From positions 62,001 through 126,000 of the forward strand of contig NZ_CANMWS010000005.1 of NCBI RefSeq assembly GCF_947501665.1: a DNA stretch of 64,000 nucleotides. Direction: 5' to 3'. The translations under genes and the position numbers were made by a program. Below, piece after piece: positions 1 through 10,691 of the stretch. Source of the stretch: an uncultured Shewanella sp. Its GTDB lineage: Bacteria > Pseudomonadota > Gammaproteobacteria > Enterobacterales > Shewanellaceae. The notes under the pieces are model-generated. The model was not told the origin of the DNA. It did no database searches and saw nothing but the letters and a program-made list of their open reading frames with translations. Position 1 is the first letter of the stretch; every line of letters starts with the position of its first letter.

Positions 1-644
1 GCTCCAAAGGCTTTGGTAAATTGAGCTTGTACCGCTTGAGACAAGCGTTTTTGATTGCCTTTAACTTGGATTAAATAATCGGCTTTTCTTGAAATAATGG
101 CGGATAATGTGTCGGCCTGAGCATGGAGTGCATCAAGCGTAATTAATGCATTATCAATGTCTAACATATTGAGTAAGGATTTAGCTGTTGCTATTTCTGT
201 TGCTATTTCTTTTCCTTTGCCCGAACTCAGTTCTTGATAAAGGGCAAGTCCAGTATTGATATCATCAGCAGCAACCGAATGAAATGCCTTTTCACCTAGC
301 TTTGAAGCCATTTTTAATGCTTTTCCATCAATCGCAATCAAAGGTTTATCCGCTTGTTGTCGTTTTTCATTTATCCAGCTAATCAAACATAATTGGAGTG
401 CCTCTGGGTTGATTGCTTGTACAATTCGAGCAATGGTATGTCTACGCGGTATGCCGTTTTTAAAGCAACGAAATTGCCGTAACCAATTAAGTTTAAGCTC
501 ACCAAACTGCTGTATTTCAGCCCAACCATCTTGGCCACTGGTCATGGCTGAAAACACAAGGAATAACACATCCACTAAATTATGGCGCTGGTTCACATGA
601 GAACGAGGATCATCAAGAAGTGACAAATGATCGAATAAGGACAT
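1..644 (-). CDS. ISAs1-family transposase (N-terminal part, truncated by window)
   Basis: Reading back from an ATG at 644, the frame stays open to base 1 (214 codons). The protein begins MSLFDHLSLLDDPR and continues through DVLFLVFSAMTSGQDGWAEI, the N-terminal DDE_Tnp_1-associated region typical of ISAs1-family transposases. It then enters the catalytic domain: an AIDGKALK stretch carries the first catalytic Asp, and a LDALHAQADT stretch matches the second-Asp region. The third acidic residue would lie outside the window. No stop or frameshift is visible in this part, so the element may be intact. Confidence 0.85.
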   Translation of the reverse strand, partial: MSLFDHLSLLDDPRSHVNQRHNLVDVLFLVFSAMTSGQDGWAEIQQFGELKLNWLRQFRCFKNGIPRRHTIARIVQAINPEALQLCLISWINEKRQQADKPLIAIDGKALKMASKLGEKAFHSVAADDINTGLALYQELSSGKGKEIATEIATAKSLLNMLDIDNALITLDALHAQADTLSAIISRKADYLIQVKGNQKRLSQAVQAQFTKAFG

Positions 645-729
645 AATGATAAAAAGTGAGTTAATTTGATGATCTGATTATCATTATCGCAAAAAGTTCA
701 CTTCTTTTTAAGAGTGTGATCCCGCCCTG
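1..729 (-). mobile_element. Partial ISAs1-family insertion sequence, cut by the window edge
   Basis: The transposase reading frame on the minus strand starts at 644 and runs off the left edge. Beyond its start, about 85 bases lead to a probable terminal inverted repeat at 712-729, which read outward-in starts CAGGGCGGGATCACACTC, the kind of end seen in ISAs1-type elements. The outer boundary is inferred from that motif alone because the other end and any target duplication lie outside the window. Confidence 0.7.
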
Positions 730-997
730 AGGGTGAGAGCATACTAACCTTAAAATTAAACAAATGAGCTGAAATGGATGATTTCAGTATGATATGAAAA
801 GCATCCACTTTTCACGATAAATTATATTACGAGTGAATAAATCAACATAAAAAATGAGTCAAAAAACTAGCTTGTTACTTGATTTAACAAAGTATGCTCC
901 AGCCCTAACTCAGGATAACAGCCTATAACCATCAATCTGTGGAAAAATATTTTTTAGACTTGATTAAAGATCATCACAATACGATTTTATGAAGATA
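730..997. other. Intergenic stretch without a gene
   Basis: Between the insertion-sequence end and the terminator of the acyl-CoA dehydrogenase gene. It is AT-rich with small imperfect hairpins around 770-815. I see no reading frame with a ribosome-binding site and no RNA gene. Confidence 0.5.
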
Positions 998-1029
998 AAA
1001 AAACCAAAAGCCACAACAAAGTGTGGCTT
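998..1029 (-). terminator. Rho-independent terminator of the acyl-CoA dehydrogenase gene
   Basis: A perfect 8-bp stem, AAGCCACA (1008-1015) with TGTGGCTT (1022-1029), closes a 6-base loop. Read on the minus strand it is followed by a run of T (998-1003 on plus are A). It lies just past the stop codon of the minus-strand gene at 1051. Confidence 0.8.
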
Positions 1030-1050
1030 AAAAATAAAATAGATAATAAA

Positions 1051-2841
1051 TTAAAACAATGCGTCATCAAATTCAGTCATAGTGTGACTACTCGATTCTA
1101 TTTGCAAACGTAAACTGCTCGTTTGTACCGCCCAATAATCCATATAACATTGCGCAGTTTGTAACTTTGACTGATAAAAAGTACGCTCCTGCGTCTCTTC
1201 ATCTAAAGCCCGTAGTGCAATTGATGCCGTTCGAGCCCAAATCCAAGCAAGGACTGTGATCCCCATTAATTGTAAATAAGGCATTGAAGCTGCCCCTATC
1301 ATATCGGGTGACTTTTCAGCCTGACTCACAATAAAACCTGTGGCTTTTTCAAGATCTTCTGCCGCGTGCACTAATCCCATCACATAAGGGGTCATAGCCG
1401 AATTACCTTGATGCTCGCCAACAAAGTGTTTCACCATTTTCGACCAAAGATTAAGCACAGCGCCCTTATCAGACAGTAACTTTCTTCCGATTAAATCCAA
1501 CGCTTGCACACCATTAGTGCCTTCATAGATCATTGAAACCCGCAGATCCCTAACAAACTGCTCCATTCCCCATTCATGGACATAACCATGCCCACCAAAT
1601 ACTTGCTGTGCATCAATACATGCTTTAAACGCTTGATCCGTAACAAACCCCTTCACCACAGGTGTAAACAAAGCTGCCAACATACCCGCTTGCTTTGCTT
1701 GATTGGGATCACTATGTCGAGAAGCCGTATCCAGCCACAAAGACTGTTGGCCCATCAAACCTCGAGTCCCTTCGTTAAATGCTTTTTGCGCCAATAACAT
1801 TCGACGAACATCGCCATGTACCAAAATAGGATCAGCCGCTTTGTCACTGTGTTTAGGGCCACTTAATGCCCGCCCCTGAAGCCTATCTTTTGCGTACATC
1901 AGGGCATTTTGATAAGCAATATCTGATACGCCTAACCCTTGAATGCCCACACCTAATCGAGCCTCATTCATCATAGTAAACATGGCTCGTAAACCTTGAT
2001 TCGCTTCCCCCACAAGCTCTCCGACTGCACCATCAAAAAGCATGACACAGGTTGCATTACCATGCAGCCCCATTTTATGCTCAAGGCCCGTGGCACTGAC
2101 ATTATTTGCCTCACCTAAACTACCGTCATCATTAATAAGGTATTTAGGCACGGCAAACAAAGAAATCCCCTTTACACCTGCCGGGGCATTTGGCAACCTA
2201 GCCAAAACCAAATGCACGATATTCTCACTCAAATCATGATCGCCTGACGAGATAAAAATTTTCTCTCCAGAAATCGCATATGTCTCTTCTTCTAAGGGAG
2301 TCGCTTTTGTCCGCAATAACGCTAAATCCGTTCCTGCATGGGATTCTGTCAGGTTCATGGTACCTGTCCATTCACCAGTGACCATTTTTTCAAGGTATTT
2401 TTGCTTCAAAGCCTCAGTGCCATGAGCATGAATGGCAGAATATGCGCCGTGAGTCAGGCCCGGATACATGCCAAAAGACATATTAGTGGCTGCTGTCATC
2501 TCTAAAATAAACAAGCCAACCACTGCGGGTAACCCTTGCCCGCCATATTCAGGATCACTGGTTAAGGTCCCCCAGCCATTTTCTACAAATTGATCGTACG
2601 CCGCTTTAAACCCGGTTGCCGTTTTTACCTGTCCTGCTTCTAAACGGCAACCTTCAAGATCCCCTGCAGAATTTAATGGCAACATGACTTCAGTACTAAA
2701 CTCTGCCATGCCTTGTAATATGGCATTGACTAAATCAATATCAATTTCATCAAATCCCCTTAACTCGTCTTGCTGATATACATTAAGCAATTCATTTAAC
2801 ACAAATTGATAATCACGCAGTGGTGCTTGATAAACTGGCAT
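1051..2841 (-). CDS. Acyl-CoA dehydrogenase, long (about 600-residue) class
   Basis: The 596-residue protein is an FAD-dependent acyl-CoA dehydrogenase, which oxidises an acyl-CoA to the trans-2-enoyl-CoA in fatty acid or related acid breakdown. The N-terminal helical domain, the middle beta domain (MNLTESHAGTDLALLRTKA, then KIFISSGDHD) and the C-terminal helical domain are all present. The likely catalytic Glu sits in the MIYEGTNGVQALDL motif near residue 437. About 130 extra C-terminal residues mark the subgroup that includes the methylmercaptopropionyl-CoA dehydrogenase DmdC and several FadE-like enzymes, so the exact substrate cannot be read. The ATG start has an AAGGGAAG ribosome-binding site. 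The gene stands alone with its own terminator. Confidence 0.9.
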   Translation of the reverse strand: MPVYQAPLRDYQFVLNELLNVYQQDELRGFDEIDIDLVNAILQGMAEFSTEVMLPLNSAGDLEGCRLEAGQVKTATGFKAAYDQFVENGWGTLTSDPEYGGQGLPAVVGLFILEMTAATNMSFGMYPGLTHGAYSAIHAHGTEALKQKYLEKMVTGEWTGTMNLTESHAGTDLALLRTKATPLEEETYAISGEKIFISSGDHDLSENIVHLVLARLPNAPAGVKGISLFAVPKYLINDDGSLGEANNVSATGLEHKMGLHGNATCVMLFDGAVGELVGEANQGLRAMFTMMNEARLGVGIQGLGVSDIAYQNALMYAKDRLQGRALSGPKHSDKAADPILVHGDVRRMLLAQKAFNEGTRGLMGQQSLWLDTASRHSDPNQAKQAGMLAALFTPVVKGFVTDQAFKACIDAQQVFGGHGYVHEWGMEQFVRDLRVSMIYEGTNGVQALDLIGRKLLSDKGAVLNLWSKMVKHFVGEHQGNSAMTPYVMGLVHAAEDLEKATGFIVSQAEKSPDMIGAASMPYLQLMGITVLAWIWARTASIALRALDEETQERTFYQSKLQTAQCYMDYWAVQTSSLRLQIESSSHTMTEFDDALF

Positions 2842-3073
2842 GCTGTCTTCCCTTTCTTGTTATGTTAACGCTAACGCTATATCGCTATATATACCCTGCA
2901 TCTTCATGTATCACGGATATAATTGAGTAAAAACTCAATATTATTCTCATTTTCAACTTAAAAACGCAACACTTATCCACATGCAATATTATTCTTCAGG
3001 TTTTAGGTATCCACATTTCACTTCCCCCCCAGATACGGTAAGCTTATGCAAAATCAGTTAATTAGGAAGTACT

Positions 3074-3925
3074 ATGGGCACTGTAACCACTAAAATGCAC
3101 AAAAATGGTTTAGAATACATCGACATTGATACACAACATTGCCAAGCGCGTATTTTTAAACAAGGTGCTCAAATAGATTTTTTTAAGCCTAAAGGTCAAA
3201 AACCACTCCTTTGGTGTTCAAGCGACAATGATTACCAAGTGGGTAGCGCTATTCGAGGTGGGATCCCGATATGTTGGCCTTGGTTTGGACAGCATGATAA
3301 CTCGGCTTGGCCTCAACATGGTTTTGCCCGTACACAAATGTGGCAACTCAGTGAAGTGAAGATAAATGACAAGGAAGTGGATTTACTCTTTACACTAGCA
3401 TTAAATGAAAGCACGCAAGACTATTGGCCCTATCATACTCAACTCAGTGCACGTTTTCGCTTAAGTGAGACATTGAGCGTTTCACTTATCAATACCAACT
3501 TAGATGATAAAACCATCACATTGACTCAAGCCTTACACAGCTACTTTCCTATAGGCAATATCCATGCATTGTCAGCTACGGGTTTTAACCAAGCTCAATA
3601 TATTGAATTTAATCAAGGACCCTTTAAGCAACAGCAAGATAATGTCATTATCAATCAAGAAACAGATAGAGTGTACACACAATTAAGCCCACAACAGCAA
3701 TTACACACCCCCGATGGTATTATTGAAATTTCACGAGAAAATAGCCAATCAGCTATTCTATGGAACCCTTGGTCTGATAAATCTAAACGTTTATCTCATT
3801 TTAAAGATGATGATTATCTCTCAATGATTTGCTTAGAAGCCGCTAACGTACTTGATGACAAAATCACACTCGCCCCCAATGAAAGCCACACATTAACCAC
3901 AAGCATTCAATGGCTAAAAGCTTAA
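3074..3925 (+). CDS. D-hexose-6-phosphate mutarotase (YeaD family)
   Basis: The 283-residue protein belongs to the aldose 1-epimerase fold family, YeaD branch, which interconverts alpha and beta anomers of glucose-6-phosphate and related sugar phosphates in the cytoplasm. Family landmarks seen are the IRGGIPICWPWFGQH stretch, the HGFART stretch with its conserved His and Arg, LTQALHSYF, and the late AILWNPWSDKS. The length is normal. The start has AGGAAG 6 bases upstream. It sits 52 bases before ydbH on the same strand and may be co-transcribed with it, though no shared function is known. Confidence 0.9.
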   Translation: MGTVTTKMHKNGLEYIDIDTQHCQARIFKQGAQIDFFKPKGQKPLLWCSSDNDYQVGSAIRGGIPICWPWFGQHDNSAWPQHGFARTQMWQLSEVKINDKEVDLLFTLALNESTQDYWPYHTQLSARFRLSETLSVSLINTNLDDKTITLTQALHSYFPIGNIHALSATGFNQAQYIEFNQGPFKQQQDNVIINQETDRVYTQLSPQQQLHTPDGIIEISRENSQSAILWNPWSDKSKRLSHFKDDDYLSMICLEAANVLDDKITLAPNESHTLTTSIQWLKA

Positions 3926-3977
3926 TCAATACCCAAGGGCCTTTAGCATCAATGGACATTAATAAGGAGAGTCGTCA

Positions 3978-6900
3978 GTGAAGCGGCGTGTTATTTTTAC
4001 TTTTACCATTATTTTTGCCTTCATTATCGGCCTATCCACTATCGCTAGCTTAAACGTTGAGCGATTAATGAAAGGGATCTTTAACCACTATTTAACGCCT
4101 TTTAATGCACACATTACCCAAATAAATGTCTCAGCAGAAAGCCTATTGCATTGGTCTATTCCCAAGCTCACCATTAGCATGAACCAAGATCAATGGGAAC
4201 TCCATGATATTGACATTCAATTTAAAAAAGATACCTCTCTTTTTCAACTTTCAAGTAGTGATATTCAACAAGTTACAATTAATAAGATCACTGTGAAACT
4301 CCATCCTTTATCATTTACCCATCAAGTCAATACCTTGATGGACCAGAGCCGAGCGGCCAATACCAGCAATCAAAAACAAACACTACTGAGCCCTCAGCTC
4401 TTATCATTTCTGGCAACGTCTCCACAGCTGCATATCGAACAAATTGATGTTCATCTTAACGCCCAAGATCAACATCAATCGGTACCATTAATGGCAATGA
4501 GATCAATGGATTTACATCAAGGTGCCTTCTCGACACAATTATTCATGAATAATCACCCTATTTGGACACTTTCAGGGCATTTCACCCCGTCACAATGGCA
4601 GTTTTCAAGTCACCTATCATTTGCTGCGCTAGCCAAAGGATTAACCTCATTATTTTCAGAACTCGACTCATTCGGCTTGACTTCCCGCTTAACTTACGGC
4701 ATACCTATAAACACAGTCAACCCAAAATCATTATCCGCGGCTTCAAGTGCCCAACAAACAGCTCCCCTTTCAGCAGCTTTAGTCCAAACAAATACCGAAG
4801 TCAGACACGTTTCGCAAACGTTATTTGCTCTGCTTCACTCAAAGTTGCCCGCAACGGGTCAGCTCACCAGTCAAATAAATGTAGACTTATCAAGCTCCGT
4901 AGGAGCAGACAATACACAACCGATTTTTGTACAATCAACACATCAATTATGTGATGTTCCTTTTTATATCTCCCCCAAGAATATGTCGATAACCGCTCTC
5001 CCCACAAGCCAAGGGCGGCATAATATCCGCTTACACAGCGCACGTTATGACATCAATAAAAAGCAACAAGGTTCAAACTGCCAAGCCTCTCAGCTACAAG
5101 TCAATATAACCGGTCCCATTACTGGTCCCACCTTATCCATACAACCCGTCGCAATCACTCTTAGCCCTAACCAAACTCAATTAACGGAGCTTATCTCTTA
5201 TTTACAATTATCTTCGCAATTACACTCATTATTGTCACAAATCAATCAAGCTGATAAAGCAAATAAGCAGCAAAACACATCCCTGAAACTGGTTATTACT
5301 GAGCCATTAATTTTCAATATGACCTCAAAAAAGCTCAGTTTATCTCATGCAAATTTGACCTGGGATCTTGGGCCAATAACCACCCAGCTGACACTCTTTG
5401 AGCTGCAAATAATGAACGCGTTTTCTATGAATAATGTGAGCGGAAAGTGGGCGCTGCACACTCAGCAATATGCACCTATTGAGCTATCACTGCCTTTATT
5501 GAAGACAGGCCAAAGTAACGAACGGAGCAGACTGAACAAAACCTGGAAGAACATAGAGCACTATGATAAACATCATATGGCCAATATCACTTTTAATCAG
5601 CTTAATTTGAGCAGCCAAGGCTGTATCATCAAACAAAGTAAAAACAATCAAATCCAATTTACATTTGACACGCCTATCAGCCTTAATACTGGCACAGTGA
5701 CCTTGAATAACACGGCTCATTCACTGGCCTTAAAAAACAATAAAGTCATGCCCAATGACCATGGTTATTTACGCACACTTGACGTTAAAGAAAATCAATT
5801 AACCATCGAAGCCGGTTCAATACTGCGCTATATTCCTAAGCAGAAAATCACACTCACTTTGCCCCCGATCCAGCTAAAATTAAACAAAGTGAACGCCAAC
5901 TGGCAAACCAATACAGACACATCAACGCATAAAAAACGTGCCGATACCTCAAGTCAAAAGCTGGCAAATATTGAACACCAAGGAAAGATAAAGCAATTAC
6001 ATATTGCCTCATCCCGACCAATCGATTTAGTTTTCAAATTGGACGATACTTTGTCTTTCGCGTCACAATCTGCCCCCCTAACATCACATAATGCAATGCA
6101 AACATTTTGGACTGCCATTAATCAGCCTATGCAACAAGACATCACCGTCAATATGGATGATTTACTCATTAACAAAGCCAGTCAAACATCCCCCTTTCAC
6201 TTGAAAAGCTCACCGCTTAAAAAAACAAAACAGCGCCAACAACTGGCACATATCAACAAGCTGTCTTTAAGTCAATCAATCACCAGCCATGCAAAGACAA
6301 TCACCAGCCACGAAAGCTGGAAAATCAATGACCTTCACTTAAACAGTCAGCATAAAGTCACTGTAGACTCTCTTGCCAATCTACAGGCTATTAACGGAAA
6401 ATGGACATTTTCCAGCCCCTTAAATGAACTCCTTAACGTAATAAAAGAAACACAAACCGAACCCTTAGATCTTGACATCACAGGTGAGAGTCAATTTGAG
6501 ATCAGCTATTACAAAACCAATAGCGCCACACCTTGGCAATTTGCGCTCAGTACTCATTTCAATGATATTCAAGGTCAGTTCAAAGGACTGCCTTTTGAAG
6601 GAGGAACGCTGCACGCCCAGTGCCACTTTGTTCATCATGTCTTACACACAAAAAAAGATAGCCTCAATCAATTACCACTACAATGCGACACATTAACATT
6701 ATCAATGGATGCCTTTAATCCTGGGATCATCATCACAGATCTCAATATTCAAGGAACACTCACCCAGATAGCACCCCCTCGGTTAGCGCCTTTAAGCAAA
6801 GACACTTCAACAACTTGGCAAGCCCTATGGGCACAATTGGGATTAAACCAAACACAACTTGAACTCAACCTCACAGCAAACACATTAAACGGCACATTAG

Positions 6901-7397
6901 CAGTGCCAGAGTTTAGCCTAAATACCAAAGGAGAAACAAAAGCATGCATCTTATTAAAAGGAGTCAGCCTTCATCAATTACTCACCCTTCACCCCGTTGA
7001 AGGAGTCTACGCTGATGGCCTATTTGATGCGGTATTACCTATCCAGTTTGAATATGATAAACTGACATTCAATAATGGAGAACTGACCGCTCGTGCCCCT
7101 GGTGGCCTGATAGCAATCAATAATAATCCCAGTGTCGAGAAAATGAAGCTGTCTCAGCCTTACTTAGATTTTGCTTTTTCTGCGTTAGAGCATCTCGAAT
7201 ATCATGCATTAACCAGTCAATTTAATATGACATCAAACGGTGATGCCATTTTAAAAGCCCACATAGAAGGGAAAAGCCGAGGCGTTACACGCCCTATCGT
7301 CTTTAATTACACTCAAGAAGAAAACTTATTACAGTTACTCAGAAGCTTACAGCTCAGTGGTAAATTGCAAAGTGAAATAGAAAAATCAATAAAATAA
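3978..7397 (+). CDS. ydbH: YdbH-family AsmA-like intermembrane lipid transport protein
   Basis: The 1139-residue protein has one N-terminal membrane anchor (about residues 4-25) followed by a very long periplasmic beta-rich region, the form of the AsmA-like bridge proteins TamB, YhdP and YdbH. The C-terminal part, with GVYADGLFDAVLPIQFEYD and LTARAPGGLIAINN, matches the YdbH domain. In E. coli these proteins act redundantly in moving phospholipid from inner to outer membrane, and YdbH works with the lipoprotein YnbE and with YdbL. Both partners are present at 11053 and 11273, but a 3.1-kb foreign-looking gene separates them from ydbH. Translation starts at a GTG with AAGGAG 8 bases upstream. 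Confidence 0.85.
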   Translation: MKRRVIFTFTIIFAFIIGLSTIASLNVERLMKGIFNHYLTPFNAHITQINVSAESLLHWSIPKLTISMNQDQWELHDIDIQFKKDTSLFQLSSSDIQQVTINKITVKLHPLSFTHQVNTLMDQSRAANTSNQKQTLLSPQLLSFLATSPQLHIEQIDVHLNAQDQHQSVPLMAMRSMDLHQGAFSTQLFMNNHPIWTLSGHFTPSQWQFSSHLSFAALAKGLTSLFSELDSFGLTSRLTYGIPINTVNPKSLSAASSAQQTAPLSAALVQTNTEVRHVSQTLFALLHSKLPATGQLTSQINVDLSSSVGADNTQPIFVQSTHQLCDVPFYISPKNMSITALPTSQGRHNIRLHSARYDINKKQQGSNCQASQLQVNITGPITGPTLSIQPVAITLSPNQTQLTELISYLQLSSQLHSLLSQINQADKANKQQNTSLKLVITEPLIFNMTSKKLSLSHANLTWDLGPITTQLTLFELQIMNAFSMNNVSGKWALHTQQYAPIELSLPLLKTGQSNERSRLNKTWKNIEHYDKHHMANITFNQLNLSSQGCIIKQSKNNQIQFTFDTPISLNTGTVTLNNTAHSLALKNNKVMPNDHGYLRTLDVKENQLTIEAGSILRYIPKQKITLTLPPIQLKLNKVNANWQTNTDTSTHKKRADTSSQKLANIEHQGKIKQLHIASSRPIDLVFKLDDTLSFASQSAPLTSHNAMQTFWTAINQPMQQDITVNMDDLLINKASQTSPFHLKSSPLKKTKQRQQLAHINKLSLSQSITSHAKTITSHESWKINDLHLNSQHKVTVDSLANLQAINGKWTFSSPLNELLNVIKETQTEPLDLDITGESQFEISYYKTNSATPWQFALSTHFNDIQGQFKGLPFEGGTLHAQCHFVHHVLHTKKDSLNQLPLQCDTLTLSMDAFNPGIIITDLNIQGTLTQIAPPRLAPLSKDTSTTWQALWAQLGLNQTQLELNLTANTLNGTLAVPEFSLNTKGETKACILLKGVSLHQLLTLHPVEGVYADGLFDAVLPIQFEYDKLTFNNGELTARAPGGLIAINNNPSVEKMKLSQPYLDFAFSALEHLEYHALTSQFNMTSNGDAILKAHIEGKSRGVTRPIVFNYTQEENLLQLLRSLQLSGKLQSEIEKSIK

Positions 7398-7549
7398 CGT
7401 GTCGTACTTTTTGTCACCGTAACCAAATTTAGCTCTAAGCCCAATTTTAGAATAAAAAGTCCAAATGTTTTGTTACCAAAGCTTACAGTATTAATTATAA
7501 ATTAAGTTAAAATTAATGAAATTTAATTAAGCATGATATTCAAAGAAAT

Positions 7550-10500
7550 ATGAAAAATTTAAATCCAAAATATAAGTATTATTATATATTGCTATTGAGT
7601 TTAATCACATTTTTTTCTTTCTCGTCTTTCGCTGATGATACCAGAATAAGACTAGAAGCAGAATTAAAAAACTTAGCCAATTCACCTGTGAGTGTCAGCA
7701 TAAAAAAAATCGAACTATATTCACAACAGGAATTCACCATCTTAAAAAAATGGCAAGGTATAAGCTATCCGGTTACCAAAACTGGATGGTACCCTAGGGA
7801 TATCGATGATTTGAATAAATGGAAAAATAAGTGCATTGCTCCAAAATCAACAGAAACTGTGACCATCATGCCTGGATCTACCAATAATTTTGGTATCTAT
7901 TTTCAGGATGATGAAAGTACTCTATGTAGCAGTAAGGCTAAAGTTACCTATCAAGTCAAAAATACAGACAATCAGACAATATCTGAAATTAAATTTATAA
8001 AAATTCAAATTTCCAAATGTCCACTAGGTGGGCTTTGCTTCGAAAAAAAAAGCAAAAGCGGTAAAACCAGTGTAGAAAGTAACTTTTACAATAGTGGCTA
8101 TTTTGTAGAAAAAAAAAGTAAAATGTCATTTCAATTAAAAAGTGTCTGGGAGCTGTATAATCCCCATTTATTTGACTGGCAACAAATCAAAAATTCATCT
8201 TTCAGCCATGATTTTACCCCAAATCAACTCAGCAGCCTGATTGCCGATGAAAATTATCTAATTAGCTTCCATCAAACAAACTCAGACAATGCAGCCTCAA
8301 CTGTAGCCTATCGCACCGGTCTGCGAACCCCATATAATCAAATCGAGTGGGGTGCTGAAACAAACATTAATGATGATTCAGAACGTCATACATTTGAATA
8401 CTTAAAAAGCGCTTTATCACCCATCACACGTCAAGTCTTTGTAATAGGGCAAGATGAAAACGAGCAATTGTTTTTTAAGCAAGGGCGACTCAATAACGGC
8501 ACCATTTACTGGAACAATGGCTGGTCTTGTGTAAAGTCAGAAGCAGAAGCCTGCTTTACAAACAATAATCAATTTAACGGCTACAAAGGTAAAACCCCTA
8601 ATATCGCCATCTCACCTGACGGAAACACAGCGGTCATCGTTTATAAAGAAGATGGCAAAATTCGTTACCACACAGGCACAATCAACGAAAATAATATACA
8701 GTGGAGTGACAGAGACTCGGTTGGCTTGGGTAATATCTATAAACCCAGTATTAGCTTTTTAAATAATAACACAATTATTGTTACAGGCTCTAACGGTAAC
8801 AGTAACAACAACACCATTCAATTTAAAATGGGTAAACTCTCAGAAAATAATCAAAAAATCAACTGGGAAAACAGCCATGAGTTCAGCAATATAAAAGGCC
8901 ACTCTCCTGAGGTGATACATATCGAAGCAAACCCTTTTGAAGATAATGCCCATAGCATGTTTCTATCTTATATACGAAATAATAATGATAATTCACAAAC
9001 CAATGTTATTACATACTTTCAAGTTTCTGATAAATCAGGAAAACAGATCAACCCTCCAATTAATAACCCTTGGGAAGTACCATTAGGTCAGGTCGATGAT
9101 TATATTACGATTACTAAAGCTATAGGACATAACCCCAATACTCCCATGACAGTGGATTTTTTTATAGCAAGCATCAATCCTGACAGTGATAACAACGACG
9201 TTAACCTGTTCCAGCTACCCGCCGATAAGGTCTATTATGCAAAGGTCAATCCTGATCACAATAATGCTCAAACTTACATCGCAAACCATGATAAAAACTG
9301 GGATCTGGCATTTGGCTTTCATGATAAAAACACTGCCAGTTTAATCACTAATTCATTTTGTTCTTATTCTATGGCTGAAAATACACCATTTTTATTTATA
9401 CCCATAAGTATGGAAACAACAAACATTATTGATAATCAATATATTTTTAATGATGTACTTAACCCAGAAACAAGCCTAAACTGCAATGAACAAGATAACA
9501 ACAGAACCAGTACCGATATAGCATTACAAGCCAATATGGATCTCTATCAGCAAACCATAAACTTGCAATATGCACCCATTTTTTATGCCGATGAAAATGA
9601 TGTTAACACAACATCAGACAGTGAAAATGAACTCCCCTTCTTTGAAGATGAGATCACCGAAATCAACTTTACGGTTTTTGCAACAGGAATAAGAAATTTT
9701 CCTTATGCAGCAGCCGATGAAGATACCATAGTCAATGGTAAAAGTATTAACATTATCCCTGTCAATTTTACCAATCCCAATGGTAAAAATATTGAATTTC
9801 AACGCAGTGAAGTGCAAGACACTCTCCTTTACTCAACCGATAGCAATCAGTCCTCACTGGCCATCGAAGACTTAGGTCTTATAAGCGAGCGACATTATTT
9901 AGATGAAAGCCGCAGCGAAACTATTGACTGGCGTTTTGAAACACCCCTTGTGCTCACACGCAATAACAATAACCAATTAATCAATAACAATACAATATTG
10001 AAAGCCACAAGTTATGCCTGGATTGATCTTCCTTGCAGCTTTTCATCAGACGACTGCGGTCCAGAAGATACCATGCTTAAACCCGGACTGATTGGTTCAT
10101 TCCCTGAAACCTACGAAAACATCACTATCGAAGCCGTTGAAAGTGAAGCAAACGTGATTGAATACCTGAATGTTTATAAAGCCGATACTTCGCTTTTTGG
10201 CCAAATTATCTTTGATCCTGTATTAAATATTAATCCATTCGAAGAGGATGAATATGGAAATAACATAAAAGGCGAACTTTTTTATAACATAGCAAGAGAG
10301 TCAAGTTTAACCACTTATCATGATCTCGACTTTAACAGTGCCGCTATCAAAAATCTAAACAGCGGAAACTGGTATTTTGAGCGCAATAGCATAGATCAAA
10401 GCACACCATTAACTTTATTATCTGGTGCCTACTGGGGTGCAATGGATTTTGCATCCATTACAGAATACACATTCAAATTAAAGCAAATCGATATGTTACC

Positions 10501-10684
10501 AGTAAAAAATGGCTCTTTTAATGGTCATGGCTTACTTACCATCCTATCAAGAGGTTTTACTGGTGATAAAACCGAAACGATAAACGTTACCGTCTCAACA
10601 TCCTATCAGGGTGATAAATTGACCTTGATTAACATAACAGGAGATAACTTTAGTGCAACACTGCCGTTAAATGAAATGAATTAG
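7550..10684 (+). CDS. Large secreted protein of unknown function, with propeller-like repeats
   Basis: I do not recognise this 1044-residue protein. It has a clear Sec signal peptide (lysine-rich start, hydrophobic core about residues 11-25, cleavage after SSFA near residue 28), so it is exported. Residues about 250-440 hold four spaced copies of a Phe/Tyr-x-x-Gly-x(6-9)-Ile-x-Trp motif (near 254, 308, 372 and 424), with intervening blade-like text such as ISPDGNTAVIVYKEDGKIRY. That suggests a beta-propeller of sialidase-like type. The protein is rich in Asn, Asp, Thr and Ser and has only a few Cys. Its codons are more AT-rich than the neighbours'. It lies between ydbH and ynbE, normally adjacent, and ends in its own terminator, so it looks acquired. 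A link to an aegerolysin-like N-terminal fold is possible but weak. Confidence 0.75.
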   Translation: MKNLNPKYKYYYILLLSLITFFSFSSFADDTRIRLEAELKNLANSPVSVSIKKIELYSQQEFTILKKWQGISYPVTKTGWYPRDIDDLNKWKNKCIAPKSTETVTIMPGSTNNFGIYFQDDESTLCSSKAKVTYQVKNTDNQTISEIKFIKIQISKCPLGGLCFEKKSKSGKTSVESNFYNSGYFVEKKSKMSFQLKSVWELYNPHLFDWQQIKNSSFSHDFTPNQLSSLIADENYLISFHQTNSDNAASTVAYRTGLRTPYNQIEWGAETNINDDSERHTFEYLKSALSPITRQVFVIGQDENEQLFFKQGRLNNGTIYWNNGWSCVKSEAEACFTNNNQFNGYKGKTPNIAISPDGNTAVIVYKEDGKIRYHTGTINENNIQWSDRDSVGLGNIYKPSISFLNNNTIIVTGSNGNSNNNTIQFKMGKLSENNQKINWENSHEFSNIKGHSPEVIHIEANPFEDNAHSMFLSYIRNNNDNSQTNVITYFQVSDKSGKQINPPINNPWEVPLGQVDDYITITKAIGHNPNTPMTVDFFIASINPDSDNNDVNLFQLPADKVYYAKVNPDHNNAQTYIANHDKNWDLAFGFHDKNTASLITNSFCSYSMAENTPFLFIPISMETTNIIDNQYIFNDVLNPETSLNCNEQDNNRTSTDIALQANMDLYQQTINLQYAPIFYADENDVNTTSDSENELPFFEDEITEINFTVFATGIRNFPYAAADEDTIVNGKSINIIPVNFTNPNGKNIEFQRSEVQDTLLYSTDSNQSSLAIEDLGLISERHYLDESRSETIDWRFETPLVLTRNNNNQLINNNTILKATSYAWIDLPCSFSSDDCGPEDTMLKPGLIGSFPETYENITIEAVESEANVIEYLNVYKADTSLFGQIIFDPVLNINPFEEDEYGNNIKGELFYNIARESSLTTYHDLDFNSAAIKNLNSGNWYFERNSIDQSTPLTLLSGAYWGAMDFASITEYTFKLKQIDMLPVKNGSFNGHGLLTILSRGFTGDKTETINVTVSTSYQGDKLTLINITGDNFSATLPLNEMN

Positions 10685-10691
10685 CTAAAAC

